Origin: Filobasidium wieringae
Lineage: Eukaryota; Basidiomycota; Tremellomycetes; Filobasidiales; Filobasidiaceae
Reading direction: 5' to 3'
NCBI GenBank assembly: GCA_001600055.1
Contig: BCIV01000004.1
Coordinates: 670,430-734,429 of the forward strand
Length of the DNA: 64,000 nt
A program made the translations under genes and the position numbers. Positions within the stretch are counted from its first letter, which is position 1. Each line of letters starts with the position of its first letter. Positions 12,370-23,989 of the stretch are shown here, in pieces. The notes below the pieces were generated by a model that ran no database searches, was not told where the DNA came from, and saw only the letters and a program-made list of their open reading frames with translations.

Positions 12370-13865
12370 GCGTTGACGCTATGAGATGAGGGAAAGGGGG
12401 GGGGGTGGAGGTTGTATAGAGGGATGGGTATACCTGAGGTGGACCGGTGGAGCATGGTCTCGTTTTTGCCCGGTTTTTTGAAACGCGTGGATTTTGCTTT
12501 TGTTTCATGGATGTGCTTTCTCTAATCAAATCATATTGTCGAGCGATACCTTATCATCTAGCTACATGATTTGTTCGCTACGGTCCCCAGCGATGCCGCA
12601 GACATCTTCGACTGACCCATTGAGTTGAGCATGTTGTGCTGCCTTGCATACCCCCTACCACACCCTTCGGGGTCGCCTTCCCCTTTCTTTTGGACGTGTC
12701 GGGCTTAGAAACATTGTCACCGGATTCGTGGGTAGCCGTGTTCGGGTCTCTGCAAACCAGGAAGAGACCGTGGAGCTCTCCGTTGTAGTATCAGCTGCAG
12801 GACACAAATTCTTCCGGCTCTTTGTATGGAACGAGGTTTCTATAGAAGGTGTATAGAGAATCGGTGTGAAGGAAATCAAGCGGGCATGATCACGCGAGTT
12901 ATTGGCGTTGTCGTCCATATCGTCTTATAAAGTATATCTGTGTACAAAATATAGAGCTGAAGCTCGATACGTATGTACCGGGAGAATGTTGGTACGATGC
13001 CTGAACGTCTGTCGACAGTAATCATCTCCTTTGGCATCGAAATTGTAACGGGTGGCGGGAGTCGTGAGCGCCTCGAGTTGACGCATGTACACTGTGTTCA
13101 CCTGCTGTCGAAACGCGGTAAAATCCAGAGTCTTACATGGACCAGACCAAGTTATCTAACTCCTCAGTTTCGTAGCAGATACACTATTTTGCTGTCATGA
13201 TCGAGAGATTGTTACATGAACATTCTGCTCGCTTGGGCAAAGGCGCGGCGAGGACAGGAGCTGGGAAGAGGAGCTGGATAGGCCAACAGCTGTTTTTCTA
13301 CCTTGGGACTCTGCCTCATGCAGTTACAACTACAAGCGTAGAAAGTAATGATGACACCAGAAGCAAAGGCGTTGTTGTGAAGCGGGACTTGAATCACGAA
13401 GAGGTTGTAACCCCGAGTACGCTATGCTGGGATAATGGCTGCCGTGGAACAGCTAGAACCCCAGGAGGATCTTTCCATTGCCCCTGCCATATCCAGAGTG
13501 TCCCATAGTACCGCTTGTATTCATCCTAGACTTCTATGACTCCCCCTTCAGAACCAAGACCAATATACTTCTCCTTGTACCTACAAGAGTCCCTACTCCT
13601 CCCATGAACCCTCACCTGTACCTGTACTGGTCAATACCATGTGAGTCACACCTTCAGATGGACTGTGTGACATCGCTTCTCAGACGCATCTAAGGGAAGC
13701 TAGAGTGAGAAGAAAGATTAGAGGATCTGAGGAAGGGACGAGAAGGATTGTGACCCGCAAAGGACGCTGCATCACAGGGCTTAATATACAAGTCGGACTA
13801 CCGCTATATCATAGATGGACATCACAAGTGGGCGGTCTGACAAACTTAGGGAAAGGCGCAGTGCT
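12370..13865. other. long intergenic region
   Basis: About 1.5 kb downstream of SEC14. Open frames are short and show no chain of splice sites. A G-rich run lies near 12395-12408. I see no tRNA-like structure and no gene that I can support. Confidence 0.4.
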
Positions 13866-14147
13866 TTACCCATTCTTCACCATCTTACGTTTCCCTTCAA
13901 GAGCCCGGTGCATATCCTGATTATTGTCAGTGGAAAGTGTCAATATCGCTTGTTCATCTCCCACTTCGACGATTGGACCCAATTTCTGCCAACCTGGATC
14001 AGGAATCAGTGTAGGAGTGGAAGAAGGAGGTGCCATGAGAGGGGAAGGGGGAGGAGCGGTAGGAAGTGAGATGAGGAAGCGTCTCATTTGATCAGCTAGA
14101 ACGATCGTCTTATGTACGCTACATTGTACCTCTTTTCCAGTTGGCAT
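13866..14147 (-). CDS. small ORF of unknown function (93 aa)
   Basis: An uninterrupted minus-strand frame from ATG to TAA lies 99 bases downstream of the NDUFA9-like gene on the same strand. It reads like protein: MRRFLISLPTAPPPSPL, then IPDPGWQKLGPIVEVGDE and a basic end, KRKMVKNG. It resembles no family that I know. It could be a small gene, the last exon of an unseen transcript, or part of the 3' UTR of its neighbour. It has no introns, which is unusual in this window. Confidence 0.35.
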   Translation of the reverse strand: MPTGKEVQCSVHKTIVLADQMRRFLISLPTAPPPSPLMAPPSSTPTLIPDPGWQKLGPIVEVGDEQAILTLSTDNNQDMHRALEGKRKMVKNG

Positions 14148-14246
14148 CGCATTTGAACAGAAGTCGGAGCGAATGCAATCACGATCTCAACCTTTTTGCT
14201 ACTTACTACAACATTGTTATAATTTCCAACCGACCCAGCCTCGCTC

Positions 14247-15901
14247 TCAGACGTTCTTCATCCCGATCGAGTTCCTAACCTCCTCTTCTCCTCCCCCTAC
14301 ACCGACGTAATCCCTTCCATGTTTCCTCTTCCCACTGACTGGCGCGTCCATCGCTCCCGCTGCCGAACCGTTCGAAGAGCTCTTAGCACCGTCCGGCTTG
14401 AGGTACATAGGTACGATCTCAAAGACAGATCGAAGCGTGGGGGAAGGCAAAGCGGTTCCCAACCCAGCAGCTGGGTATTTCTTCAACAGGCCCTGAATAT
14501 TGAGGAAATCTGGGACGGAAGGGTCTTCCTTGTTATCCCTTTTGAGCTGCTTGACCTGATCCCTCGTCACCTTGAAGAGTTCGGGAAGGGGGAGGATCTC
14601 CATGAAGAAGGCTTGGATATTTCCGATCCAGAAGGGGATTGGAAGTAACAACCTCTTCAGTCCAGCGTAGATCAAGGTGACCTGCATTAGTTGTTTGTAG
14701 GTGAAAACTAAGGAACCAAGATCGATCAATCCCTCTAGTACGCGACGTGAGAATTGATTCAGAACCTCACCATCAGGTCCTCCACCTTGGATGATCTTCC
14801 CCTCGATATTCCTCATCAACTCCTTCCCACCATCACAGGTCTCATCTCTCGAACAAACTTCAATAGCCCTAGCGAGATCGCCTACATAGATCGGTTGGAA
14901 TTTGGCTTTACCTCCTCCGAAAAGGGGTAAAAGGGGAAGATATTTCGCTAGGCTTGCGAATCGCTGAGCAGTCGTATTCTGGATCAGTGAATTGGCTCAT
15001 ATAGGAAGATCATTGAATCCTTACGGTAAAGAAACTGTCACCGGGTCCGAAGACGAGGGAAGGTCGGACGATGGTACATGAAGGATGGTAAGTCTGGAAC
15101 GATCTCTCCATGGCCATTTTCGTCTTCGAGCTGTATCATAAGGATTCGGGTTGACTGGTCAGCGAGATAGTCTCAAAACTAAGACGAAAACAAGAACAGG
15201 TAACGTGAAGGCGAAATCCGGGATGATATACCGGCGAGACCACGAAGACCTTCGCCTGGCATGTTCGGAATAAACACAGAAACGAATGCAACACTCACTA
15301 AGCTTCTCCTCCCTTATCAACTCCAAGCGCACTAACAACCACAACCCTTCCCACCCCTTCCTCCTTGGCGATCCTGGCGACATTATCACCCCCCTCTTCC
15401 TGAACCTTTCGGAACTGTTCTGGTGTTCCGGTCAAGATTCCGACAAGGGAAACGACGACGTCTGCATCCTTGAATACAGGCGAGAGGGTAGAGGGGGAAG
15501 TGATATCTAAAGACTGAGGTGGGAGGATAGAACTGCCTAGTGGTTTTAGCTTTTCGTACACTGGAAAGAGCAATTGCGAGCGTGTCAACAAGAAGCGAAT
15601 GAGGATATGTTTGAAACGGACCGACAAGATTGAGGGTTTCGTGAAGCCAGGACTACTTGGTTACGAGGATCCGCTACAAGAGCTTTTGCGACGTAGGAAC
15701 CTAGGAACCGATCCAACAGAATGAGTTCAGCTCAAACGTATCTCATGCAAGAGGAAGAGACAGCGACTGACCAACGAATCCTGCACCAACAATAACGATC
15801 TTCCGCTTCTTCTTTACCGGAGCAGACGATGCCCAGGGAGATGTGGCGTATGATCTGACGGTACTTGTGTACATATTCGTGGTCTTCCCCAAGCGATTCA
15901 T
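14247..15901 (-). CDS. mitochondrial NAD(P)-binding protein of the NDUFA9/COQ11 type (429 aa)
   Basis: Five exons on the minus strand: 15772-15901, 15626-15700, 15299-15560, 15025-15130, 14247-14963; 1290 bases. The N-terminus is basic and Ser/Thr-rich (MNRLGKTTNMYTSTVRSYAT), consistent with mitochondrial import. An atypical SDR Rossmann fold follows with VIVGAGFVGSYVAKAL (GxGxxG), LDITSPSTL, DADVVVSLVGIL and VVVVSALGVDKGG. Then come YSKTK (YxxxK), RPSLVFGPGD and FQPIYVGDLARA. A helical C-terminal part contains LFKVTRDQVKQLKRDN. This is the pattern of the complex I 39/40-kDa accessory subunit and of the related Coq11; I cannot choose between them. The exon 2 donor (GTCGGT) is the least certain junction, because the nearby GTCCGT breaks the frame. 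Confidence 0.85.
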
Positions 15902-16277
15902 GGTGAATTTATATGATCTTTGATCGGGTTTGTGCTGCTACGCTGCTGAAACTGGGTTTTGAAAGTCGAGAGAATCGGTGTTGATGATATGGTGAATGAT
16001 CTGCCATAGACCTGAGACTACTGGTATCATCGATCGTCATGCATGCCGTACACCCACCGGATGAAAATAGCCCCTGATCGGAAGCATCGATCGGATTTGT
16101 CTTGACGTCAGCTAATCCAGCCAACGAGCGCTGGAACGCTGGAAGCTGGAACAGCCTTATATAGTGCACCGTCTTGACATTCACTCAACCTCTTCTCCTT
16201 TTCTGAGGACCCAATCCAAACCACTCACTTCAACCCCAACCAACCAACCAACCAACTTACCAAACAAATCATTAACA
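15902..16277. promoter_or_regulatory. divergent promoter with palindromic CRE and TATA box
   Basis: TGACGTCA at 16103-16110 is a perfect CRE palindrome, and TATATAG starts at 16158. They lie 175 and 120 bases before the ATG at 16278, matching the spacing at the paralogue at 911. CCAA repeats occupy about 16235-16255. The other side serves the NDUFA9/COQ11-like gene starting at 15901. Confidence 0.6.
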
Positions 16278-16761
16278 ATGGACGCCGCTAAGAACGCCGT
16301 AGCATCTGCTGGAGCTTCCATCCGAGAGGTACTTACCCATCCTCCTTTCCTCCGATCTAGTCCTTTACTGATTTGCTCTTATCCTCGTCCAGGACGGAGC
16401 CATTGGATCCCAGTTCCGATCAGATGGAGCTATCGGATCCATCGGTCAGGCCGTTGGAGGACCTTTCGACAAGGAGGGTGCTATCGGTAGTCGTGAGTAT
16501 CCAACGACCTGTCTTCACGGTTGAGCATGACTGACCAAGCTGGATGTTGGCTACCACGCAGAGTTCACCACTGACGGTGCTATTGGAGGAACCGCCGAGG
16601 TCGCAGGAGAGAAGATCTCTGGATGTACGTGCCTCTCCTCTTCCTCCTCTCGCACCTTACAGGGGGACTAATACCTTATATTTAAATCAGCCGCCGCTGC
16701 CAGCACTTCCAACCCTCAGGACTCCGCTGCCGTTCGATCGGACAGGTTGCCCACTGAGTAA
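16278..16761 (+). CDS. small glycine-rich repeat protein, paralogue of the gene at 911 (94 aa)
   Basis: Four exons: 16278-16328, 16393-16492, 16562-16624, 16691-16761; 285 bases. The protein starts MDAAKNAVASAGASIRE and then repeats DGAIGSQFRSDGAIGS, KEGAIGSQFTTDGAIGG, with a Ser/Ala/Asn-rich tail. The repeat matches that of the protein encoded at 911, but there is no presequence, so this form is probably cytosolic. The function is not known to me. Gene size, exon number, repeat and promoter layout all point to a duplication of the 911 gene. Confidence 0.85.
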
Positions 16762-17732
16762 ATTTAACTGCATTATAACGAAAGAATCAGTCTTGTATTC
16801 AAATGAAGTAATCAAATTGAAATGACGTTTTGGAATTGACTGGGCGAGTCTTTTGCCTGGTAAACATTGGGACGCTTCTTGGGTACATTATTATTATTGA
16901 AGTTGGCGTATTGAACATTGCACGGGTTTTGCATCTTACCAAGTCTTTGTATGCTACAACGGAGTAGTAAGCCTCGACTGGTCATGGCACGACTCATGAC
17001 CTGGTATGTCGAGATCGGCGGAAGGCTTCAGGTATCAGATCCCGATCGTGCAACACACGTACGATTATACAATAGCTTGTTAGTTCACAGACTTGCAACC
17101 CGCAAATCCACCTCTGAACTTCTTCTCCGGACGTCATCTTCACCACCGAAGCCTCCTCTACCCCCCCTCCCACTAACGTCGTCTGCATGCAGTCTGGTTG
17201 GTGCATGTGACAGTTGCATTGACTGAAATCTCTTCTGTCTGGCAGACCATGAGATTTAACGAACATCTATATGGGCTACATCTTAGTGTTTCACAACAAG
17301 TTTCATGCCTCATGAGTATGTACATCAACCATATCTCAAGGCGAGGTGAAACAAACGGCTCCTACCCCGCTCCTTACCCGCCACTCGGGTGCTGTTCCGA
17401 AAGTGGTGGAGGGCCATTATTTTGGAAGGGGGTATTTGACGGGTTCAAAGGGGTTCAAAGGCTTGGTCGGGTATGTCCGAACCAAGATCTCCAGATCTTA
17501 GACACAACAAAATAGCATAGACATCAAACGTCAACATGCGAGTCGCAGACTGTCGTTCATTCTTATATAAGGCTAGGCCGAATAGTTGGATCTTGCAAGA
17601 GGGCTCTGCAGAAGTCCAAAGCTTTCCGGACAGACAGCAGGCCTTGGCTACAGGCCCGACTCTTGTATCTCGCGACACTCTCGCTTCAACTACACACTCA
17701 CTTGGTTTATCGTTTAAAGGATAGCTTATACC
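16762..17732 (+). other. intergenic region with TATA box before the protease gene
   Basis: No gene is supported in these 971 bases. TATATAA at 17564-17570 lies 169 bases before the protease ATG. A short direct repeat (GGGTTCAAAGG twice) occurs at about 17440-17461. Confidence 0.5.
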
Positions 17733-20700
17733 ATGCACTTGTCCTCCTCTACCTTACTGTTACCAGCATCACTGGTCTTGCTCTCTAGCGTTCAGGCATT
17801 TGATTATGCTTCAGCCATCAACTCCCCGCCTCAAAAGTCGGGTGTTGTGCCTAACCGATGGATAGTGGAATTCGATGGGACGGCAAATGCTGCCCAACTA
17901 GGGAAACGCAGCGTGAGTCTACACATTTGATTTTATCGATCTTGAGACTTATATGATCTTTGTCACTTGTAATGATAGGTACACGAACACGTCTACTCCC
18001 AGTTGAGAGCTAGGGGGGTTTCGTACGATATATCTCAGACTTATGACTCTGACCTTTTTAAAGGAGCTAGTCTGGGACTAGTTAACGACGCAGTGAGTAG
18101 CAATGGAAGTGTAGTGGGCGTCCCTCTGACCTCTAGATGTATAGGACTATGCCACCTTGGCTGAGCTTTCCGGGGTGCTAGTAAGCGACCCTTTGTGGGG
18201 TTTATTGAGCGAATCTGACATTCGGGCACGAACAGGCAATGTACCCAGTCAACTACGTTCCTGCTCCTCTACCTCTGCACTCTTCATGGGGTGAAAGTGT
18301 AGAGACGGGTTATCGACCGGAATGGAACGTGCCCAGCGCTCAATCCGGCTCGATCGCCAAACGAGACAGATCGTATCAGTTCGATGAGAGGGCGAACAAC
18401 AAAACGAAGCCTTCCTCGAAAACGTCCTCCGGTACTTCACCTTTATCTACAGCTGGACTGAATAACACTGCACTTCCCAAAGGACAGTCACCGTCCAGCT
18501 ACAGCTCGCTGCCAATGAGTGGCGTAGACAAGGTTCACGCCGAAGGGAATACCGGAAAAGGCATCAAGATCGCCATCGTTGACAGCGGGATCAACTACAA
18601 GAATCCGGCTCTAGGGGGTTGTTTCGGTCCGGGATGTTTAGTTGCGGGAGGGTACGACTATGTCGGGGACGCGTTCGATGGAGAAAACGGGTTGGCGCCT
18701 GATAACGATCCTGCGGATTGCAGTGGGCATGGAACGTTCGTCTCCGGGATCATTGGAGCTCAATTACCCAATCAGTATAACGTCTCGGGTGTTTCACCTG
18801 GTGCCACTCTGTACGCATATCGGGTTTTCAGTTGTTCCAGCGCGACGACGGACGATATCGTTGCGAAAGCTATGCAGGACGCCTATATGGCTGGGAACGA
18901 TATCATCAACCTATCTCTGGGAGACTCGAGCGATTGGACTGGGTCGATGCTGAGCGTACTGGCCAGTAGGATCGCAGCGAAAGGCGTCACCGTCTCGGCT
19001 TCGTCAGGAAACGGGGGTTCTTACGGAGCGTTCTACACTGACACGCCTGGAACGGGGATCGGCGTTTTGAGTGTCGGAGCGGTCGATAACCTTAATTATC
19101 CAGCTCAAAATGCTACATTATCGTTTAGGCAGGAACCATTGACGTACATCCAGTTGGACAGCTTCGTACAGGGTACTTTCCCCGTCATCTCCTTGTCCAA
19201 TGGATCGGCCAATAATATGGAAGGCTGCCCCGTACCTACCGATCTGAGCAGGTTCGATCTGAACAACAGTATCGTCATTGTCCAACGCTCTACCGACGCC
19301 ACTTGTGGTCCCTACGCTCAAGCACTTAATCTCCGAGCGGCAGGAGTCAAAAGCGTGCTCATCATCAATACTCAGGGATCCGCTTATTTCCTTCCCGGAC
19401 GCTACGGACTTCAGTACGGAGTGATCAGCTATGAAGACGGACAACAAATCTTGAATCAAATCGCCTCTGGCCATCAACCCTTCCTCACGTTTGCCGAAGC
19501 ACCCAACGCGTTCCCCAACGCCTTATCCGGTGGACTGGTCAGCGTAGGTTCGGGGTTCGGACCGACGAATGACCTGTATATGAAACCCCAACTCGTCGCT
19601 CCGGGTAACAACGTCGTCTCCACCGCTCCTACCGCCAGTGGATTCGGTGCTTCGGGGGGAACAAGTTATTCTTCCGCTTTCGTCTCCGGAGTAGCAGCGC
19701 TATATCTCTCCGCCAATGGGGGACGAAACGTTACCGGTTTGATGGCAGATGCGATCGTCCGAGCGTTGGAGATCACTTCCTCCCCCATCCCTATCTCCCG
19801 GACCGATCCCGGTAGTCTAACAAGCGTCGCCATGCAGGGATCGGGTTTGGTTCAGGCGTACGAAGCGATCCATTCCGATTTGAAACTCTCGGTTTCCGAG
19901 TTGTTGTTGAACGATACGACTCATTTCCATGGGACTCAGACGTTTCAGATGATTAATGTTGGAAAGGAGAAACGACAATACAAATTATCGCATGAACCCG
20001 CAGGGACGTTTTATTCCTTCGATCAAGTGGGTAGACTGGTCCTTCTCTCCCCTGCCCTTACACTAATTGTGATCCGATTTCGAAAGGGAACGACCGAATC
20101 CACCCCGCTTCCCATCCCCCAATTCTCCTCCGCCGCGCAAATCGAGTTCACTCCCCAGGTGATCAACCTGAAACCGGGCGAATCGACCAATATCAGTGTG
20201 AGATTCACCCAACCCCAAGGTTTGGATGGAGCAAGACTGCCCGTCTATTCCGGGTTCGTCAGGATCGACGGTCAAAAGGGTGCGAAGGGGGTGCAGGTTC
20301 CTTACCTAGGTGAGCATGAGGATTGCTGCATTCTCATAGGCGAAAAGTGGGTGTTTCAAAGAACCACGCTGATGGGTTTATGCGGTTTTCGCCTTCGGGT
20401 TTTACTTAGGGGTGGCGACTTCCATGAAATCCCTCCAGACTTTGGATTCTTCTGATAGGTATACGGGGGACTACCTACCCGCTCTAGTCGATTCGTCAGG
20501 GAAAGTGATCAATACCACCTTGGTGGGTAATAGTACGGGGATCAGTTTGATCTACCGGTAAGTCTTCCATCCTCCTTCACGGACCTCGGCTTGTTTGAGA
20601 AGACAAGAATCGATCCGATTTTCCCACACTTTGGTAGGTTACAAACGGGAACTCCGTCATTATCTATCGACTTGATCGGGGCGGATGGATCGTTACCTTT

Positions 20701-21191
20701 TAATAGTACCATCGGATCGTCCGGTTCGACCGGGACGGCGGGTGGGAACCAAACGGATCGAACGTACCTGTTAGGGAATTTGTTTAGGGGGACTTATTTA
20801 CCTCGAAAGTGAGTCCGATACGGGATATATACGTCCGGGTCGTTCGTTGAATCGCTTATTGTGATGGGCAGTACGAACGCGCCTAATGGACAGGGGATGA
20901 ATACGGTTCCTTTTACCGGAACTTGGAGTAATGGGACTCGGGTAGGCGTGGGGAGATATCGATGTGAGTTCCTACCGTCTCCTTCCGATCAATGTGGAAT
21001 CGAATATTGACCATTGGATGGGGATCGGTAGTCTTACTGAGGAGTCTGAGGATCACGGGAGACGCTGCGAAAGATGGGGATTATGATTCTTGTGAGCATT
21101 TGTTTTTCTGTTTGATTGAGCGGTGTGCAAGGGGTAGGGACTGATATGGATGCGTGATTGGATAGGGGTTTCACCTGTGATTGTTGTTTGA
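17733..21191 (+). CDS. secreted subtilisin-like serine protease, S8 family (946 aa)
   Basis: Ten exons: 17733-17912, 17979-18092, 18145-18180, 18236-20026, 20087-20309, 20410-20557, 20638-20808, 20872-20963, 21032-21091, 21166-21191; 2841 bases. A signal peptide covers about residues 1-22 (LPASLVLLSSVQA). A propeptide-like region follows (PNRWIVEFDG, YSQLRARGVSYD). Catalytic residues are D226 in IVDSGINY, H275 in SGHGTFVSG and S587 in GGTSYSSAFVSG. A PA-like insert (CPVPTDLSRFDLNNSIVIVQ) sits between H and S. The C-terminal third is a beta-rich, Fn3-like region (GESTNISVRFTQP, YSGFVRIDG). Several NxT/S sites fit secretion. The order resembles fungal minor extracellular proteases. GTSYSS replaces the usual GTSMAAP but keeps the serine. 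The intron at 20027-20086 is 60 bases, in phase and without a stop. Confidence 0.93.
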
Positions 21192-21770
21192 GGTCCTGGG
21201 GTTTGCGAAAGTGTTGTTAATACCAGGTGGTGAAATGACATTGATTGTAAATATTGTAAGATAGCATGTGTGATACGTATATCCATATGAATGTAGGAAT
21301 CGTGAAACGCGATACCGTAGAGAACATAGATCGCATAGCAGCGTGTACTCCTGCGATGACTGATGAAACATCATTCACGCCCGCCCGGGTCAGCGGTGAT
21401 CGGCGATGACGTCGCTGGAAAGGGGGATGACGTTCCTTCTAACGCCCAGTCGGGCGCCTTCACGTGATGGGAACGAGCCGAATCAGCTGAGACCGAGATC
21501 GAGCCGACGGAAGAGGCACAAAGGGGAGGAGGCGTCGTCTGATTCCGCAGGGAAAGCAGCGTCGAGGCGGTGTTCCGGAAGTTGCGGCGGTCCAAGGTGG
21601 AGGCTCACCCAGCAACGTCGACTCTGATTCAACCACGAAAACATTTCATTCGAAATGGACGACGTTGACAAATCGAGTTCTTATATCACGGAAGACAGTT
21701 CTACTCGCTACTCTCGCTATCGCCACTAGACAGTACTACTCTCCATCCATCTCACCCTGCATCCCTCGTC
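21192..21770. other. intergenic region between protease and phospholipase
   Basis: Tandem genes flank these 579 bases, which hold a 3' end and the phospholipase promoter. No further gene is visible. Confidence 0.5.
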
Positions 21771-23989
21771 ATGAGGCTCACCACTACCACAGCCACAGCC
21801 ACCGCTCTCACCCTCCTCTCCACCTTATCCGATGCTTCTCCCCAGGGCGACCGACTCGGTTCGAAATCGATCACTCGAGCTCAAACCGAAGCTCTGACCT
21901 CTGCGATCCAAGAGGCTCACCGTACTGGTGTTTCCGTCCGATCCCTCCTGGGAGATATCTTTGGAGGAGACGACGATCAGAACGCAGGATACGCTCCTTA
22001 CAATGTCACCTGTCCTACCGACATCACCTGGAACAGAGCGGCCGATTCGATCGGTTCGGTCGAACAGGAATACCTCAACACTCGAGCCCCTTTGCTTCAG
22101 TCGGCATGGCAACAACGAACGTCTTCCCTCAACCTTCAGAACCCAGGGAGGACCCCGGTCGTTGCCATGTCCCTCTCTGGAGGAGGGTATCGTGCCATGG
22201 TCCACGGATCCGGACAGGCCTTTTTGCAGAACAACACGCAGGGAAGTGCAGGTGATGTTCTCGGACTGAGCACCTACGTCGGCGGTCTCAGTGGTGGAAG
22301 TTGGGCTATCAGCACTTGGTTGGCCAACAACGGAGCTCAGCCTGATCAGTTGGTTCGCGACGTGAGTTTCGTCTCGTTCTTCCCTCCCTGCCTTGTCGAT
22401 CACAGTATCTGATCCCTCGTCTTTTGCGATCGCGTATAGGTCTGGAACATCGATTCCAACTTGGTCGTACCGGCCGATAACAAACTTTCGTTCTACTACG
22501 ATCTCATCTCCGAAGTAGGGGACAAGAGCGATAAAGGGTTCCGAACCCAGATCACCGATTACTGGAGTTTAGCTCTATCCGATCATCGTCAGTCTCTTCC
22601 TCGCCCTATCTCATCCTCTTACATCCTGTTGATCGAAGCGTGTTTGTAGTCTTCCCTGAACCATACAGGACCGACCAATCCCCCAACCTGACCATCACCG
22701 ACGTCCGTTCTTACTCGGCTTTGGCAAACGCTTCCCTCCCTTACCCCGTCATCATCGCGGTCGAGAGGGAACCGGGTGAATTGGTCGTCCCCGTGAACAG
22801 TACCATTTGGGAATTCACTCTGGGAGAATTCGGCAGTTGGTGTAAGTTCTGAAAGACAGATGCGTTCGATAGCGAAAGGGAAGGGGGAACTGATTGTGAT
22901 CTTTTGTGCACACTTGTAGTCTGGGGAGCGGAGACCAAGACTCAGGGAGGATTCACCAACATTCAATACCTCGGAACGGCTATGGACAATGGAAGCCCTG
23001 TAGCATCCAACGACTGTGTCAAAGGATTCTCCAACCTGGGTTTCATCGCCGGAACGTCCTCCACCCTCTTCAACCAAGGTTTCTTGCAGTTGAACGAATC
23101 CGGTTCCAGTGGGATCATCACGACCGCCATCGAATCCGTCCTAGGAGCGATCGGCTCGGCTTATAACGATGTCGCCATCTACCCCAATTCTTTCCATAAT
23201 TGGCAGAGCGATACCAACCCGATCGCTGGGTTCCAGAACTTGACCCTTGTCGATGGTGGAGAGGCCAATGAGAACGTACCTTTCGAGCCCTTCTTGGTCC
23301 CTACCCGTAATGTCGATGTCATCATCGCCATGGACAACTCGGCGGATACCACTTACTCGTGGCCTAATGGAAGCAGTCTTTGGACCTCTTACCAGAAGGG
23401 TCTGTCCCAAGCGGCTACTTACAACATTTCCAACTACATGCCCGTCGTTCCTTCTACTACCGGATTCGTCAACGACGGTTTGAACCAGAGACCCGTCTTC
23501 TTCGGTTGTAACGAGACTGACAAGCCCATCGTCGTCTACCTCCCCAACTACCCCTGGTCCACTTACTCCAACACGTCCACGCTCATGTTGGAATACCCCG
23601 TCGATCAGGCCGCCGCTATCGTACAGAACGGTCGTCGATCCCTCGATCTCAACGGGACCGTCAGTGACTGGCCTACCTGCTTGACCTGTGCTCTCATGGA
23701 CCGTGCCGCTACCGAGAACGGAACGGCCCGTAGCTCAGAGTGCGAGACCTGTTTCCAGACTTGGTGTTGGAACGGGGTCGATAACACTACCGAACGTACC
23801 CAAGAGTACGATCCCGTACTAGGAGTTCTCCCCCTTCTCATCCAAAACATCACCGGACAGACCACCGGATCCACCCCCCAGACTTTCTCTTCCGGAACCG
23901 GCGCTGGAGTTAGGTCGACGAGTGCGATCTTTTACGGTTCGGCCATCTTGAGCGGGCTCGTCGTCGCTGCAGGAATGGTTCTCGCTTAA
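21771..23989 (+). CDS. PLB1: phospholipase B / lysophospholipase, GPI-anchored type (666 aa)
   Basis: Four exons: 21771-22361, 22440-22587, 22650-22841, 22920-23989; 2001 bases. Phospholipase B removes acyl chains from phospholipids and lysophospholipids at the cell surface or outside it. A signal peptide ends near DASPQG. YNVTCP precedes the catalytic domain. SLSGGGYRAM carries the oxyanion-stabilising Arg region, and GLSGGSW carries the nucleophile near S174. Asp in LTLVDGGEANENVP is the expected partner. FGSW, FTNIQYLGTAMDNG and GFIAGTSSTLFNQG are family signatures, and the Cys-rich end (CLTCALMDR, CETCFQTWC) is typical. A Ser/Thr/Gly-rich stretch and hydrophobic tail (SAILSGLVVAAGMVLA) predict a GPI anchor. 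Family members in pathogenic Cryptococcus contribute to virulence; nothing here shows that for this organism. Confidence 0.95.

Noticed and set aside
12655..12918. Minus-strand 87-codon frame downstream of SEC14
   Set aside because: No start context, no splice partners and no recognisable sequence.
13380..13440. tRNA-like T-loop TTCAAGTCC on the minus strand
   Set aside because: The flanking bases do not form T, anticodon or acceptor stems.
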